From CAYMMX01 sp964391675 (GTDB taxonomy: Bacteria; Cyanobacteriota; Vampirovibrionia; Gastranaerophilales; Gastranaerophilaceae): a DNA stretch of 64,000 nucleotides. The notes beneath the pieces were generated by a model, which was not told the origin of the DNA, did no database searches, and saw only the letters and a program-made list of their open reading frames with translations. The translations under genes were made by a program, and so were the position numbers. The stretch spans positions 1-64,000 of the forward strand of contig CAYMMX010000007.1 of the NCBI GenBank assembly GCA_964391675.1. The letters run 5' to 3'. Shown one piece after another: positions 53,537 through 62,772 of this stretch (the stretch's first letter is position 1; each line of letters starts with the position of its first letter).

Positions 53537-54450
53537 CTGATTTATCTTTAAAAATTAAAGGTTTCCAATTAAAAAATCCTATTATAACTGCATCCGGAAC
53601 ATACGGCTACAATAATGAATTCGAAGTATTTTGCAATGTAAAAAATCTCGGCGCAATTGTAACAAAAGGAATTACCATTGAACCAAGAATGGGGAATGAA
53701 GGCGAAAGAATATTTGAAACATCTTCAGGAATGATTAACAGAATCGGTCTTGAAAATGTAGGAATAGAAACATTTATTAATCAAAAATTACCTATACTTA
53801 AAAAATGCAATATAGATTTCATACTTAATATTGCGGGGAATACACCAGAAGACTATATACAACTTGCTAAGACAGCTCAAAAGAACAATATAAAAGCAAT
53901 AGAACTAAATGTCTCATGCCCTAATGTAAAATGCGGATGTATTGAATATGGAGTAAATAAACAAGCTCTGTATGAATTAGTTCAAATGGTTAGACAAAAT
54001 TATGAACATTGCCTAATTGTAAAACTATCTCCAAACGTTACAAGTGCCGAAGAGGTTGCGGAATCAGCACAAAGTGCCGGTGCAGATGCAGTTTCGGCAA
54101 TAAATACTGTCAGAGGACTTGGAATAAAGCTAAACTTTGTCGGAAATAAAATCGAAAAAACAAAAGTGGCAGGCGGACTTTCCGGTCAATGTATAAAACC
54201 GATTGCATTAAGCTTTATTGATAGAATCAGCAAAGTAATAGATATTCCTATAATAGGAATCGGGGGAATTCAATCATTAGAAGATATTTTAGAATTTTTC
54301 TCAGTGGGCGCAAAAGCTGTCCAAATAGGTACTGCAAATTTCACCTATCCCGACATAGCAGAAAAATTAGTAAATGATCTTGAAAACTTTATGGTAAAAA
54401 ATAATTTTAAAAATTTAGACGAATTACAAAAAAAATTAAAGGAGACATAA
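53530..54450 (+). CDS. pyrD: Dihydroorotate dehydrogenase, catalytic subunit (class 1B)
   Basis: 306 residues. The catalytic cysteine is Cys130 in ELNVSCPNV, the class 1 residue. TASGTYGY opens the FMN barrel, and GIGGIQSLEDILEF and AVQIGTANF close it. With PyrK it oxidises dihydroorotate to orotate using NAD. Its stop overlaps the pyrE start as TAATG. Confidence 0.96.
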   Translation: MVTDLSLKIKGFQLKNPIITASGTYGYNNEFEVFCNVKNLGAIVTKGITIEPRMGNEGERIFETSSGMINRIGLENVGIETFINQKLPILKKCNIDFILNIAGNTPEDYIQLAKTAQKNNIKAIELNVSCPNVKCGCIEYGVNKQALYELVQMVRQNYEHCLIVKLSPNVTSAEEVAESAQSAGADAVSAINTVRGLGIKLNFVGNKIEKTKVAGGLSGQCIKPIALSFIDRISKVIDIPIIGIGGIQSLEDILEFFSVGAKAVQIGTANFTYPDIAEKLVNDLENFMVKNNFKNLDELQKKLKET

Positions 54451-55037
54451 TGCCGGAAAATATAGAAAAATTAATTGAAGACAATAACGGATTACTAAGA
54501 GGACACTTTTGTTTAACATCAGGATTACATTCCGATACATATTTTCAATGTGCAAAACTATACGAAAACCCACAAATAGTTGAAAAACTTGGTCAAGAAT
54601 TAGCAAAAAAATTAGCAGGTATAAAATTTGATACTATTGTTTCGCCAGCAATCGGCGCAATTATAATGGGCTATGAGACAGCTAAGCAATGTAATAAAAG
54701 AAGCTTATTTGTTGAAAGAAAAGATGGGACACTTCAACTGAGAAGAAACTACGTTCTCAAAAAAGGTGAAAAAGTAATAATCTTAGAAGATGTTATAACT
54801 ACAGCACGAACAATCAACGAAACAATCGAAGCCATAAAAGAATTTGAACCGAAAATAATCGGTGTTGCTTGTATAGTCGATAGAACAAAAGGACAAACTA
54901 ACTATAATATAACATCATTATTACAAGTAAACCCTATTACATATGAGCCTGAAAATTGCCCTTTATGTAAAGAAAGTATACCACTTGTAAAACCTGGAAG
55001 CAGAACAAAAAAACCTATAGGAGGTGTAAATGCTTAA
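54450..55037 (+). CDS. pyrE: Orotate phosphoribosyltransferase
   Basis: 195 residues. The PRPP-binding motif is VIILEDVITTARTINE, preceded by VSPAIGAIIMGYETA. SGLHSDTYFQ is family-typical. It joins orotate to PRPP to make OMP. A C-terminal CPLCK segment is present, a possible small metal site. It overlaps pyrB by 8 bp. Confidence 0.93.
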   Translation: MPENIEKLIEDNNGLLRGHFCLTSGLHSDTYFQCAKLYENPQIVEKLGQELAKKLAGIKFDTIVSPAIGAIIMGYETAKQCNKRSLFVERKDGTLQLRRNYVLKKGEKVIILEDVITTARTINETIEAIKEFEPKIIGVACIVDRTKGQTNYNITSLLQVNPITYEPENCPLCKESIPLVKPGSRTKKPIGGVNA

Positions 55038-55923
55038 CTTAACATCAATAAATGATCTTACTAATGAAGAAATACTTAAAATAATTCAGTTAGCTGAAGA
55101 TTTTAGTGAAGACAAAGCCATATCAACTTGCTTTGGCAAACATCTTGCATTAATGTTTTTTGAAAGTTCAACAAGAACACATTTCAGCTTTGAAATGGCA
55201 GCAAACAAATTAGGTATTCATATTTATAATCTTGACACAACAAAGTCTTCCTTAGTGAAAGGCGAATCAATGAAAGATACCATTGAAAGCCTTTATTCTA
55301 TCGGAATTAATGGTGTAGTTATCAGGCACAGCGAGTCAGGTTTTATCGAAAAAACAATAAATGAAATTACATCTCCAATGAAATTCATAAACGGCGGAGA
55401 CGGAAACAATGCTCATCCGACTCAGGCTTTACTTGATTTCTATACTATTAGAAAACATTTGGGAACCGTTGAAGGTAAAAAAATATCAATTATAGGTGAT
55501 ATAAAGCATTCACGTGTAGCACATTCTAATATAAAACTACTTAAAAAATTTGGAGCGAATATTTGTTTATGTTCTCCTAAATATTTTAAAGATAATACAA
55601 ATGACACAATATCAACAGACAATTTGGGAGAAGCATTACAAGATGCTGATGTAGCAATATTTTTACGTATTCAAAAGGAAAGATTAGAAGACAGGATTCC
55701 AATTTTTGACTATGTCCACGATTACGGATTAACCATGAAAAAACTTGAGAAATACGCAAAAAAAGATATCCTAATTATGCATCCGGGTCCTGTAAACAGA
55801 GACATAGAGCTATCTTCAGAAATAGTTGACAGTGACTACGGAAACACGATTCTTGAACAGGCGCACAATGGTGTTTTTGTAAGAATGGCTGTACTTGATT
55901 TAATATTAGGAGAACAACGTTGA
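55030..55923 (+). CDS. pyrB: Carbamoyltransferase, aspartate type (PyrB)
   Basis: 297 residues. The carbamoyl-phosphate motif is FFESSTRTHFSFEMA, then GDGNNAHPTQALLDFYTI, and the aspartate side MHPGPVNRDIELSSEI. This is the catalytic chain of aspartate transcarbamylase. No regulatory pyrI gene is found in the operon. Its TGA overlaps the TTG start of pyrC. Confidence 0.96.
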   Translation: MLNLTSINDLTNEEILKIIQLAEDFSEDKAISTCFGKHLALMFFESSTRTHFSFEMAANKLGIHIYNLDTTKSSLVKGESMKDTIESLYSIGINGVVIRHSESGFIEKTINEITSPMKFINGGDGNNAHPTQALLDFYTIRKHLGTVEGKKISIIGDIKHSRVAHSNIKLLKKFGANICLCSPKYFKDNTNDTISTDNLGEALQDADVAIFLRIQKERLEDRIPIFDYVHDYGLTMKKLEKYAKKDILIMHPGPVNRDIELSSEIVDSDYGNTILEQAHNGVFVRMAVLDLILGEQR

Positions 55924-57086
55924 TATTAAAAAATGCCAGAGTAATATCTCCAATTAATAACCTAGATGAAATTACCGATATAAAAATTGAAAACGGTATA
56001 ATAACAGAAATTTCAAAAAACATATCCGGCAATGGAATAGATTTATCTGGGAAAATAATTACTCCTGGATTTGTAGAAATGCATTGCCACTTAAGAGAAC
56101 CCGGATTTGAATATAAAGAAACAATTAATTCGGGTTGTACAGCAGCACAAAATGGCGGTTACGTAGCAATTTGTCCTATGGCCAATACAAACCCGGTTAA
56201 TGATAACATCGAAACTTTAAAATATATTTTAAACAAATCAGCGCAAACAGGAAAAACAAAAGTTTTTCCTGTTTGCGCAATAACTAAGAATCTAACAGGA
56301 GTAGAATTATCTGATATTAAAACTTTAAAACATAACGGTGCTATAGCGTTTTCTGATGATGGCAAACCGCTAAATAATTTAGAAATATTCGAGCAAGCAT
56401 TAAAAACAGGTGAATTAATAATCTCACATCCTGAACCCGAAGCAGAATGTGTTCAAAGAGAGATTGATATTTATAAAAAAATCGGAGGCAGGCTTCATTT
56501 TGCGCATATTTCGACTAAAGAAGCTATTGATATTATCAGAAAAGCAAAAAACGAAGGTTACAAAATAACATGTGAAACAGCTCCGCATTATTTTACTTTT
56601 ACAAAAGAAAATATAACTAATAACGGGCAATTTAAAATGAACCCGCCTCTTGCAACGAAAGATGATTTAGAAGCTGTAATCAGAGGGCTTCAGGACAATA
56701 CGATTGATTGTATAGCTACTGATCATGCTCCTCATTCAGTCGAAGAAAAAGGAGAAAGCTTTGATGTTGCTCCTTATGGAATAATCGGATTTGAAACAGC
56801 TTTGGGAGCAAGCTTACAGTTGGTTGAAAAAGGATATTTATCATTAAATCAAGTAATAGAAAAACTTTCAACTAACCCTGCAAAAATATTACAACTTGAT
56901 GATTTCGGACAAATACGAATCGGTAATAAAGCTAATTTAACAGTAATTATGCCCTATTGCGAATACACAGTAGATAAAAATGAATTTAAGTCAAAATGTA
57001 AAAATTCACCTTTTGAAGGAATGAAACTAAAAGGTATTTCAATAGCAACAGTATTAGAAGGAAGAATAATATTCAATGAGGATTAA
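55920..57086 (+). CDS. pyrC: Dihydroorotase
   Basis: 388 residues from TTG, with AGGAG ending 8 nt before it. The metal motif is EMHCHLREPG, further ligands lie in HFAHIST and CIATDHAPHS. The NPAKIL motif follows near 318. It closes carbamoyl aspartate to dihydroorotate. All expected metal ligands are visible, so it looks active rather than a PyrC-like partner. Confidence 0.94.
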   Translation: MILKNARVISPINNLDEITDIKIENGIITEISKNISGNGIDLSGKIITPGFVEMHCHLREPGFEYKETINSGCTAAQNGGYVAICPMANTNPVNDNIETLKYILNKSAQTGKTKVFPVCAITKNLTGVELSDIKTLKHNGAIAFSDDGKPLNNLEIFEQALKTGELIISHPEPEAECVQREIDIYKKIGGRLHFAHISTKEAIDIIRKAKNEGYKITCETAPHYFTFTKENITNNGQFKMNPPLATKDDLEAVIRGLQDNTIDCIATDHAPHSVEEKGESFDVAPYGIIGFETALGASLQLVEKGYLSLNQVIEKLSTNPAKILQLDDFGQIRIGNKANLTVIMPYCEYTVDKNEFKSKCKNSPFEGMKLKGISIATVLEGRIIFNED

Positions 57087-57088
57087 AA

Positions 57089-57823
57089 ATGAAAATAATA
57101 AACAAAAATATTAAAGAAAAAATAGTTTTGGCACTTGATGTAGATACCTTAGAAGAAGCAAAAAGCTTAATTCTTGAGCTTAAAGACTATGTTGGGGTTT
57201 TTAAAATAGGATTACAACTGTACACACAAAATGGCAATGAAATTATAGATTTTATGACAAAACAAGATTTGGAATTCTTTCTCGATGTGAAATTAATGGA
57301 TATTCCAAATACAGTTGCAAAGGCCTCTGAAAACATTGTAAAAAGAGGTGCAAGTTTCTTCAATATCCACACACTTGGAGGTGCTGAAATGATGAAACAA
57401 TGTTCAATTTCAGCAAGAGAAACAGCAAAAAAGCTTGGGAAAAAAGAACCTCTTATACTTGGTGTAACAATATTAACAAGCATTTCTGATGAAATCTTAG
57501 AAAAAGAATTAGAAATAAATCAAAAAACAAACGAATATGCATTAAAACTTGCCAAACTAGCTAAAAATAGTGGACTTGGCGGTGTCGTTGCAAGTGTTTG
57601 GGAAGCAAGAAAAATAAAAGAAATGTGTGGAAAAGATTTTAAAGTTTTATGCCCCGGAATAAGACCTCAATGGTCACTAAATAATGATCAAAAACGCGCA
57701 GCAACTCCACGCAAGGCAATAGAAGAAGGTGCGGATTATTTAGTTATAGGCAGGGCTGTAACAGCTTCAGAAAACAGAATTAAAGCTATAGAAAAAATCT
57801 ATAAAGAAATTGGAGAAATATAA
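57089..57823 (+). CDS. pyrF: Orotidine 5'-phosphate decarboxylase
   Basis: 244 residues. VLALDVDTLEEA opens the barrel, and the catalytic FLDVKLMDIPNTVAKA tetrad (Asp-x-Lys-x2-Asp) is near 65. LCPGIRPQWS and GADYLVIGRAVT bind the phosphate. It makes UMP from OMP, the last de novo step. Its stop overlaps the carA ATG as TAATG. Confidence 0.96.
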   Translation: MKIINKNIKEKIVLALDVDTLEEAKSLILELKDYVGVFKIGLQLYTQNGNEIIDFMTKQDLEFFLDVKLMDIPNTVAKASENIVKRGASFFNIHTLGGAEMMKQCSISARETAKKLGKKEPLILGVTILTSISDEILEKELEINQKTNEYALKLAKLAKNSGLGGVVASVWEARKIKEMCGKDFKVLCPGIRPQWSLNNDQKRAATPRKAIEEGADYLVIGRAVTASENRIKAIEKIYKEIGEI

Positions 57824-58923
57824 TGAAAGCAATATTATTATTAGAAGACAATTCGAAATATGAAGGGATTTCATTTGGAGCAGAAGGAACAAATTTTGGA
57901 GAACTTGTATTTAATACCTCAATGACAGGATATCAAGAGATTCTCACTGATCCATCTTATGCAGGGCAAATAATTACAATGACCTATCCTGAAATCGGAA
58001 ACTATGGAATCAATAAAGATGATTTTGAAAGCGATAAACCAGCAGCTCTGGGATTTATTGTAAAAAATTACTGTGAAAACGAATCTCATTATAAAAGTGA
58101 ACAAACTTTATCAAAATATCTGAAAGATAATAATATAATAGGGCTTTCGAATATAGATACAAGAGATTTAACAAAAAAAATACGCGAAAAAGGTTGCATG
58201 AATTGCGTTATAACTACTGAAGAAATAACAGATGACATAAAATCAAAACTTTCTCAACATAAAATGGATAAAGATATTGTCTTAAGTGTAACAAGAAAAG
58301 ATAAAAAGAGACTTCACAACAATGGCATAAAAATGGCATTCATTGATTACGGAGCTAAATGGAATATTATAAAAAATCTTAATGACAAAGGATGTGAACT
58401 TACAATTTTCCCTGCTGATGTAACAGCATTAGAAATATTATCTGGTGGATTTGAAGCCGTATTTTTATCAAACGGTCCCGGAGATCCCCAAGATGTTGAA
58501 TATTCAATTGAAACATTAAAAAATCTTGTTGGAAAGCTGCCAATTTTTGGTATCTGCCTTGGACATCAAATTTTAAGTCTTGTACTTGGGGCAAAAACAT
58601 ATAAATTAAAATACGGACATAGGGGTGGAAACCATCCGGTTATTGATTTAAGAACTAATAAAGTTTTTATGACCAGTCAAAATCATAGTTATGCCGTTGA
58701 AGAAAATTCACTGCCACAAAATGCACTAATAACACACAAAAATTTAAATGACGGAACCATAGAAGGACTTAGTTACCCTGCACTAAATATTGAAAGCGTA
58801 CAATTTCACCCTGAAGCAGCACCAGGTCCTTTTGATGCCAATGAGATTTTTGACAACTGGATTATTAAGATACAAACTGAAAAAATTAAAATTGAAAATG
58901 AAAAATTTGAAAGGACAAGATAA
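57823..58923 (+). CDS. carA: Carbamoyl-phosphate synthase small subunit
   Basis: 366 residues. The N-terminal part has FNTSMTGYQEILTDPSYAGQII. The glutaminase domain has the nucleophile in FGICLGHQI and the His-Glu pair in VQFHPEAAPGP. It releases ammonia from glutamine for CarB. carB begins 62 bp downstream. Confidence 0.96.
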   Translation: MKAILLLEDNSKYEGISFGAEGTNFGELVFNTSMTGYQEILTDPSYAGQIITMTYPEIGNYGINKDDFESDKPAALGFIVKNYCENESHYKSEQTLSKYLKDNNIIGLSNIDTRDLTKKIREKGCMNCVITTEEITDDIKSKLSQHKMDKDIVLSVTRKDKKRLHNNGIKMAFIDYGAKWNIIKNLNDKGCELTIFPADVTALEILSGGFEAVFLSNGPGDPQDVEYSIETLKNLVGKLPIFGICLGHQILSLVLGAKTYKLKYGHRGGNHPVIDLRTNKVFMTSQNHSYAVEENSLPQNALITHKNLNDGTIEGLSYPALNIESVQFHPEAAPGPFDANEIFDNWIIKIQTEKIKIENEKFERTR

Positions 58924-58985
58924 CAAAATAATTTAAATAATTCAAAATTAGAATTTAAAAAATTAGTTAGAAAGTCAGGAGAGAT

Positions 58986-61900
58986 ATGAAAAACACCAAA
59001 ATAAAAAAAGTACTTGTAATTGGTTCAGGTCCTATTGTGATAGGACAAGCGGCTGAATTTGACTATGCAGGTGTACAAGCTTGTCGTGCACTTAAAGAAG
59101 AAAATATTGAAGTAATTTTAGTTAACTCAAATCCTGCGACTATAATGACAGATGAAGATATTGCGGATAAAGTATACATTCAACCCTTAACTGTTGAAGC
59201 TCTTGAGTATATAATCAAGAAAGAGCGTCCGGATGGATTAATTGCAAGTTTAGGTGGTCAAACAGGTTTAAATTTAGCTGTTGAACTCAACGAAAATGGG
59301 ATCTTAAATGAGTATAATGTTAAAGTTTTGGGTACAAACATAGATTCAATTAAACAAGCAGAAGACAGAGAATTATTTAAGAACCTTATGCAAGAAATAA
59401 ATGAACCCGTTCCCGAAAGTGAAATAGTTTCAACATACGAAGAAGCATTTAACTTTTCGCAAAAAATTGGATTTCCTATAATTATTAGACCCGCATATAC
59501 ACTGGGAGGAACAGGAGGAGGTATTGCCCATAATGAAGAAGAATATGAAGAAATAGTTCATTCAGGCATTGCAATGAGTCCGATAAATCAAGTTTTGGTT
59601 GAAAAAAGCATTGCAGGATATAAAGAAATTGAATATGAGGTTATGAGGGATTCCAATGACACATGTATAATTGTATGTAATATGGAAAATATTGATCCTA
59701 TTGGTATTCATACAGGTGACAGTTTTGTTGTGGCACCGTCTCAAACACTAACAAATAACGATTATCAAATGCTTCGTTCGTCCGCAATTAAAATAATAAG
59801 AGCACTAAAAATTGAAGGTGGCTGTAATGTTCAATATGCACTGGATACAGAATCGAATCAATATTATGTAATAGAGGTTAATCCACGTGTAAGCCGCTCA
59901 TCTGCACTAGCTTCAAAAGCTACCGGATATCCGATTGCGAGAGTAACAACAAAAATTGCTATAGGTTACAATTTACACGAAATTAAAAATCAAATTACCG
60001 GAAAAACAGTAGCTGCATTTGAACCTTCAATTGACTATGTCGTTACTAAGATACCAAAATGGCCGTTTGATAAATTTAGTTACGGAGATAGAATTTTAGG
60101 AACAAAAATGAAAGCAACCGGCGAAATTATGGCAATAGGAAGAACTTTTGAAAGTTCTTTTAAAAAAGCAATAACATCGACAGAAGATAAACAAACCGGC
60201 TTATTAAATTACAAATTTTCAGAACTCTCCACTGAACAAATAATAATTGATTTATCGATTCAAGACGACAGAAGAATTTTTAGACTTGCTGAAGCATTAA
60301 ATAGGGGCGTTGATATTGATAAAATAAATAAAATTACTAAAATTGACAAATGGTTTATCAATAAAATCAAAAATATTATAAATTTTTCCAAGAGTCTTAA
60401 AACAGAAGAATTTACGTATGAAAAATGTTTAAAAGCAAAAGAACTTGGTTTTCTAGATTCAGAAATTGCTGATTTAACAGGAAAGTCAACAAAAGAAATA
60501 GAAAATTTCAGAAAAGAAAATAATATTGTTGCCTCATTTAAAATAGTAGATACTTGTGCTGCAGAATTTGAAGCGCAAACACCGTACTATTATTCTACAT
60601 ATGGCGAAGAATGTGAAGTTAAAAAAAACAAAGACAAAGAATCAATTATGGTACTTGGTTCAGGTCCTATTAGAATTGGCCAGGGCATAGAGTTTGATTA
60701 CTGCTCTGTTCATGCAGCATGGGCTATTAAAAATAACGGTTACGAATCAATTATGGTTAACTCAAATCCGGAAACCCTTAGTACAGATTTTGACATTGCG
60801 GATAAATTATATTTTGAACCAATGAATATTGAAAATATTATGAATATTATTGAAAAAGAAAATCCAAAAGGTGTTTTAGTTCAATTTGGAGGGCAAACCG
60901 CAATTAATTTAGCAGAAAAACTACAAGAAAGAGGTGTTAAAATCCTCGGGACATCTCCAAAATCTACAGACATAACAGAGGACCGAGAACTCTTCGGTAA
61001 TTTACTTAAAGAATTAAATATACCACAGCCGAAAGGCAAGGGCGTAAAAACACTTATAGAAGCAATTGAAGCAGCAAAAGACATCGGATATCCAGTCTTG
61101 GTAAGACCTTCATATGTAATAGGCGGAAGAGGAATGCAAGTTGTTTACAATGATGATGAACTTGTAACTTATATAAATGAGGCAGTAAAATTCACTAATA
61201 ATATAATATTGATTGATCAATATATAGAAGGCCAGGAAGTAGAATTGGACGCTGTATCAGATGGAACAGATGTTTTAATACCAGGAATAAATGAGCATAT
61301 AGAAAGAGCCGGAGTCCATTCAGGCGACAGTATAAGTGTATATCCTGCCCAAAGCATTAATAAAAAAATAAAAGTTAAATTAGTGGAATACACCAAAAAA
61401 ATTGCCAAAAGACTTAGAATTAAAGGATTAATGAATGTTCAATTTATAATAAAAGATAACATTCCATACATAATTGAGGTTAATCCAAGAGCTTCGAGGA
61501 CTGTGCCAATTATGTCAAAAGTAACAAATACACCCATGGTAGATGTTGCTGTAAATGTTATTTTAGGTAAGTCAATAAGAAGACAAGGATATAAATCAGG
61601 ATTGGTAAAAGAAACTTCACTTGTATGTGTTAAAGTTCCTGTATTCTCCTTCCAAAAGTTAAACAGAATAGATCCTGCATTAGCCCCTGAAATGAAATCA
61701 ACAGGAGAAGTTCTTGGTATAGATACAAATTACGGAAAAGCTTTAGTAAAAGCTTTCATTGCAGCAGGATACAAATTTCCGCTTGATAAACAAAGGATTT
61801 TAGTATCGCTTAATGATCATTATAAAAAACCTGCGCTTGATATTATTAGAGGATTTTATGATTCCGGTTTTTTGATTATGGCAACATGGGGAACAAACAA

Positions 61901-62222
61901 ATTTCTTGAAAAAAATGGTGTACCTTCAAAAATGATTGAAAAATTCATGTTTGACAAACTACAAAAGAGAATGAAAGAAGGGCGACTCTCAATAGTTATT
62001 AATACACCTACCATAGGTAAGGATTCAGAGAGAAGAGGTTTTAAAATGAGAACCATTGCCGAAATGTATGGGATACCTTGCTTTACATCTATTGATACTG
62101 CAAGAGCATTTTTAAAAGCTATAAATACTTATGATTGCAATTCCAATTTAAAGTATAAGAGTATCGAGAAATACAGGAAGAAAAAATCTATTAAAGCTCT
62201 ACTGACAAGTCTTTTCAAGTAA
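58986..62222 (+). CDS. carB: Carbamoyl-phosphate synthase large subunit
   Basis: 1078 residues, the standard length. Two ATP-grasp halves begin with LVIGSGPIVIGQAAEFDYAG and MVLGSGPIRIGQGIEFDYCS. Each has a VEVNPRxSRSSA/VNPRASRT motif. The C-terminal allosteric domain runs from about 930. It makes carbamoyl phosphate from bicarbonate, ATP and ammonia, used here by PyrB (and perhaps arginine synthesis elsewhere). CAGGAGAG precedes the start. Confidence 0.97.
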   Translation: MKNTKIKKVLVIGSGPIVIGQAAEFDYAGVQACRALKEENIEVILVNSNPATIMTDEDIADKVYIQPLTVEALEYIIKKERPDGLIASLGGQTGLNLAVELNENGILNEYNVKVLGTNIDSIKQAEDRELFKNLMQEINEPVPESEIVSTYEEAFNFSQKIGFPIIIRPAYTLGGTGGGIAHNEEEYEEIVHSGIAMSPINQVLVEKSIAGYKEIEYEVMRDSNDTCIIVCNMENIDPIGIHTGDSFVVAPSQTLTNNDYQMLRSSAIKIIRALKIEGGCNVQYALDTESNQYYVIEVNPRVSRSSALASKATGYPIARVTTKIAIGYNLHEIKNQITGKTVAAFEPSIDYVVTKIPKWPFDKFSYGDRILGTKMKATGEIMAIGRTFESSFKKAITSTEDKQTGLLNYKFSELSTEQIIIDLSIQDDRRIFRLAEALNRGVDIDKINKITKIDKWFINKIKNIINFSKSLKTEEFTYEKCLKAKELGFLDSEIADLTGKSTKEIENFRKENNIVASFKIVDTCAAEFEAQTPYYYSTYGEECEVKKNKDKESIMVLGSGPIRIGQGIEFDYCSVHAAWAIKNNGYESIMVNSNPETLSTDFDIADKLYFEPMNIENIMNIIEKENPKGVLVQFGGQTAINLAEKLQERGVKILGTSPKSTDITEDRELFGNLLKELNIPQPKGKGVKTLIEAIEAAKDIGYPVLVRPSYVIGGRGMQVVYNDDELVTYINEAVKFTNNIILIDQYIEGQEVELDAVSDGTDVLIPGINEHIERAGVHSGDSISVYPAQSINKKIKVKLVEYTKKIAKRLRIKGLMNVQFIIKDNIPYIIEVNPRASRTVPIMSKVTNTPMVDVAVNVILGKSIRRQGYKSGLVKETSLVCVKVPVFSFQKLNRIDPALAPEMKSTGEVLGIDTNYGKALVKAFIAAGYKFPLDKQRILVSLNDHYKKPALDIIRGFYDSGFLIMATWGTNKFLEKNGVPSKMIEKFMFDKLQKRMKEGRLSIVINTPTIGKDSERRGFKMRTIAEMYGIPCFTSIDTARAFLKAINTYDCNSNLKYKSIEKYRKKKSIKALLTSLFK

Positions 62223-62227
62223 TTTGA

Positions 62228-62256
62228 TTGACAATTACAAATAAAAAGGATAATAT
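62228..62256 (+). promoter_or_regulatory. Promoter before folK
   Basis: Consensus TTGACA and TAATAT are 17 bp apart. The -10 ends 6 nt before the folK ATG, so a leaderless transcript is possible, though AAAGGA at 62245-62250 could also act as a distant ribosome site on readthrough messages. Confidence 0.5.
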
Positions 62257-62262
62257 AGAAAA

Positions 62263-62772
62263 ATGAGCATTGTATATTTATGTCTTGGTTCAAATAAAGG
62301 AGATAGAGTTGGGTACGTCCAACAAGCTACAAGCCTATTAGGTGCGATTTATAATACAAAGATAATCCAAACATCTTCCCTTTATGAAACACAACCTTGG
62401 CTGGAAAAAGAAACAACTTGGTTTGTAAATGCAGTAGTCGAAATTAAAACGTCATTAACTCCGCAAGAACTACTCTTAGAGTGTAACCGAATAGAAAAAC
62501 AACTTGGAAGAATAAGAGATGAAAATGACAAATATGGAGACAGAACCATTGATATTGACATACTTTTCTACGGTAATGAAATAATAAGCGAAGAAAATTT
62601 ACAAATTCCTCATAAACATTTGCACAAAAGAGCTTTTGTTTTAGTACCGTTTCTTGAAATAAACCCCGATTTTGTTCATCCTGAAATAAATAAAAGTGTT
62701 GCTGATTTATACGAAGAATTAGAAAATCCTGAGATGGTTTATCTATACGGGACGAGAATAGATGGACTCTAA
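62263..62772 (+). CDS. folK: 2-amino-4-hydroxy-6-hydroxymethyldihydropteridine pyrophosphokinase
   Basis: 169 residues. YLCLGSNKGDRVGYV opens the fold, WFVNAVVEIKTSLTPQELL follows, and the ATP/Mg signature is DRTIDIDILFYGNEII. HKHLHKRAFVLVPFLEI closes it. It activates the pterin for folate synthesis. No other fol genes are in the window. It overlaps the next gene by 11 bp. Confidence 0.95.
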   Translation: MSIVYLCLGSNKGDRVGYVQQATSLLGAIYNTKIIQTSSLYETQPWLEKETTWFVNAVVEIKTSLTPQELLLECNRIEKQLGRIRDENDKYGDRTIDIDILFYGNEIISEENLQIPHKHLHKRAFVLVPFLEINPDFVHPEINKSVADLYEELENPEMVYLYGTRIDGL

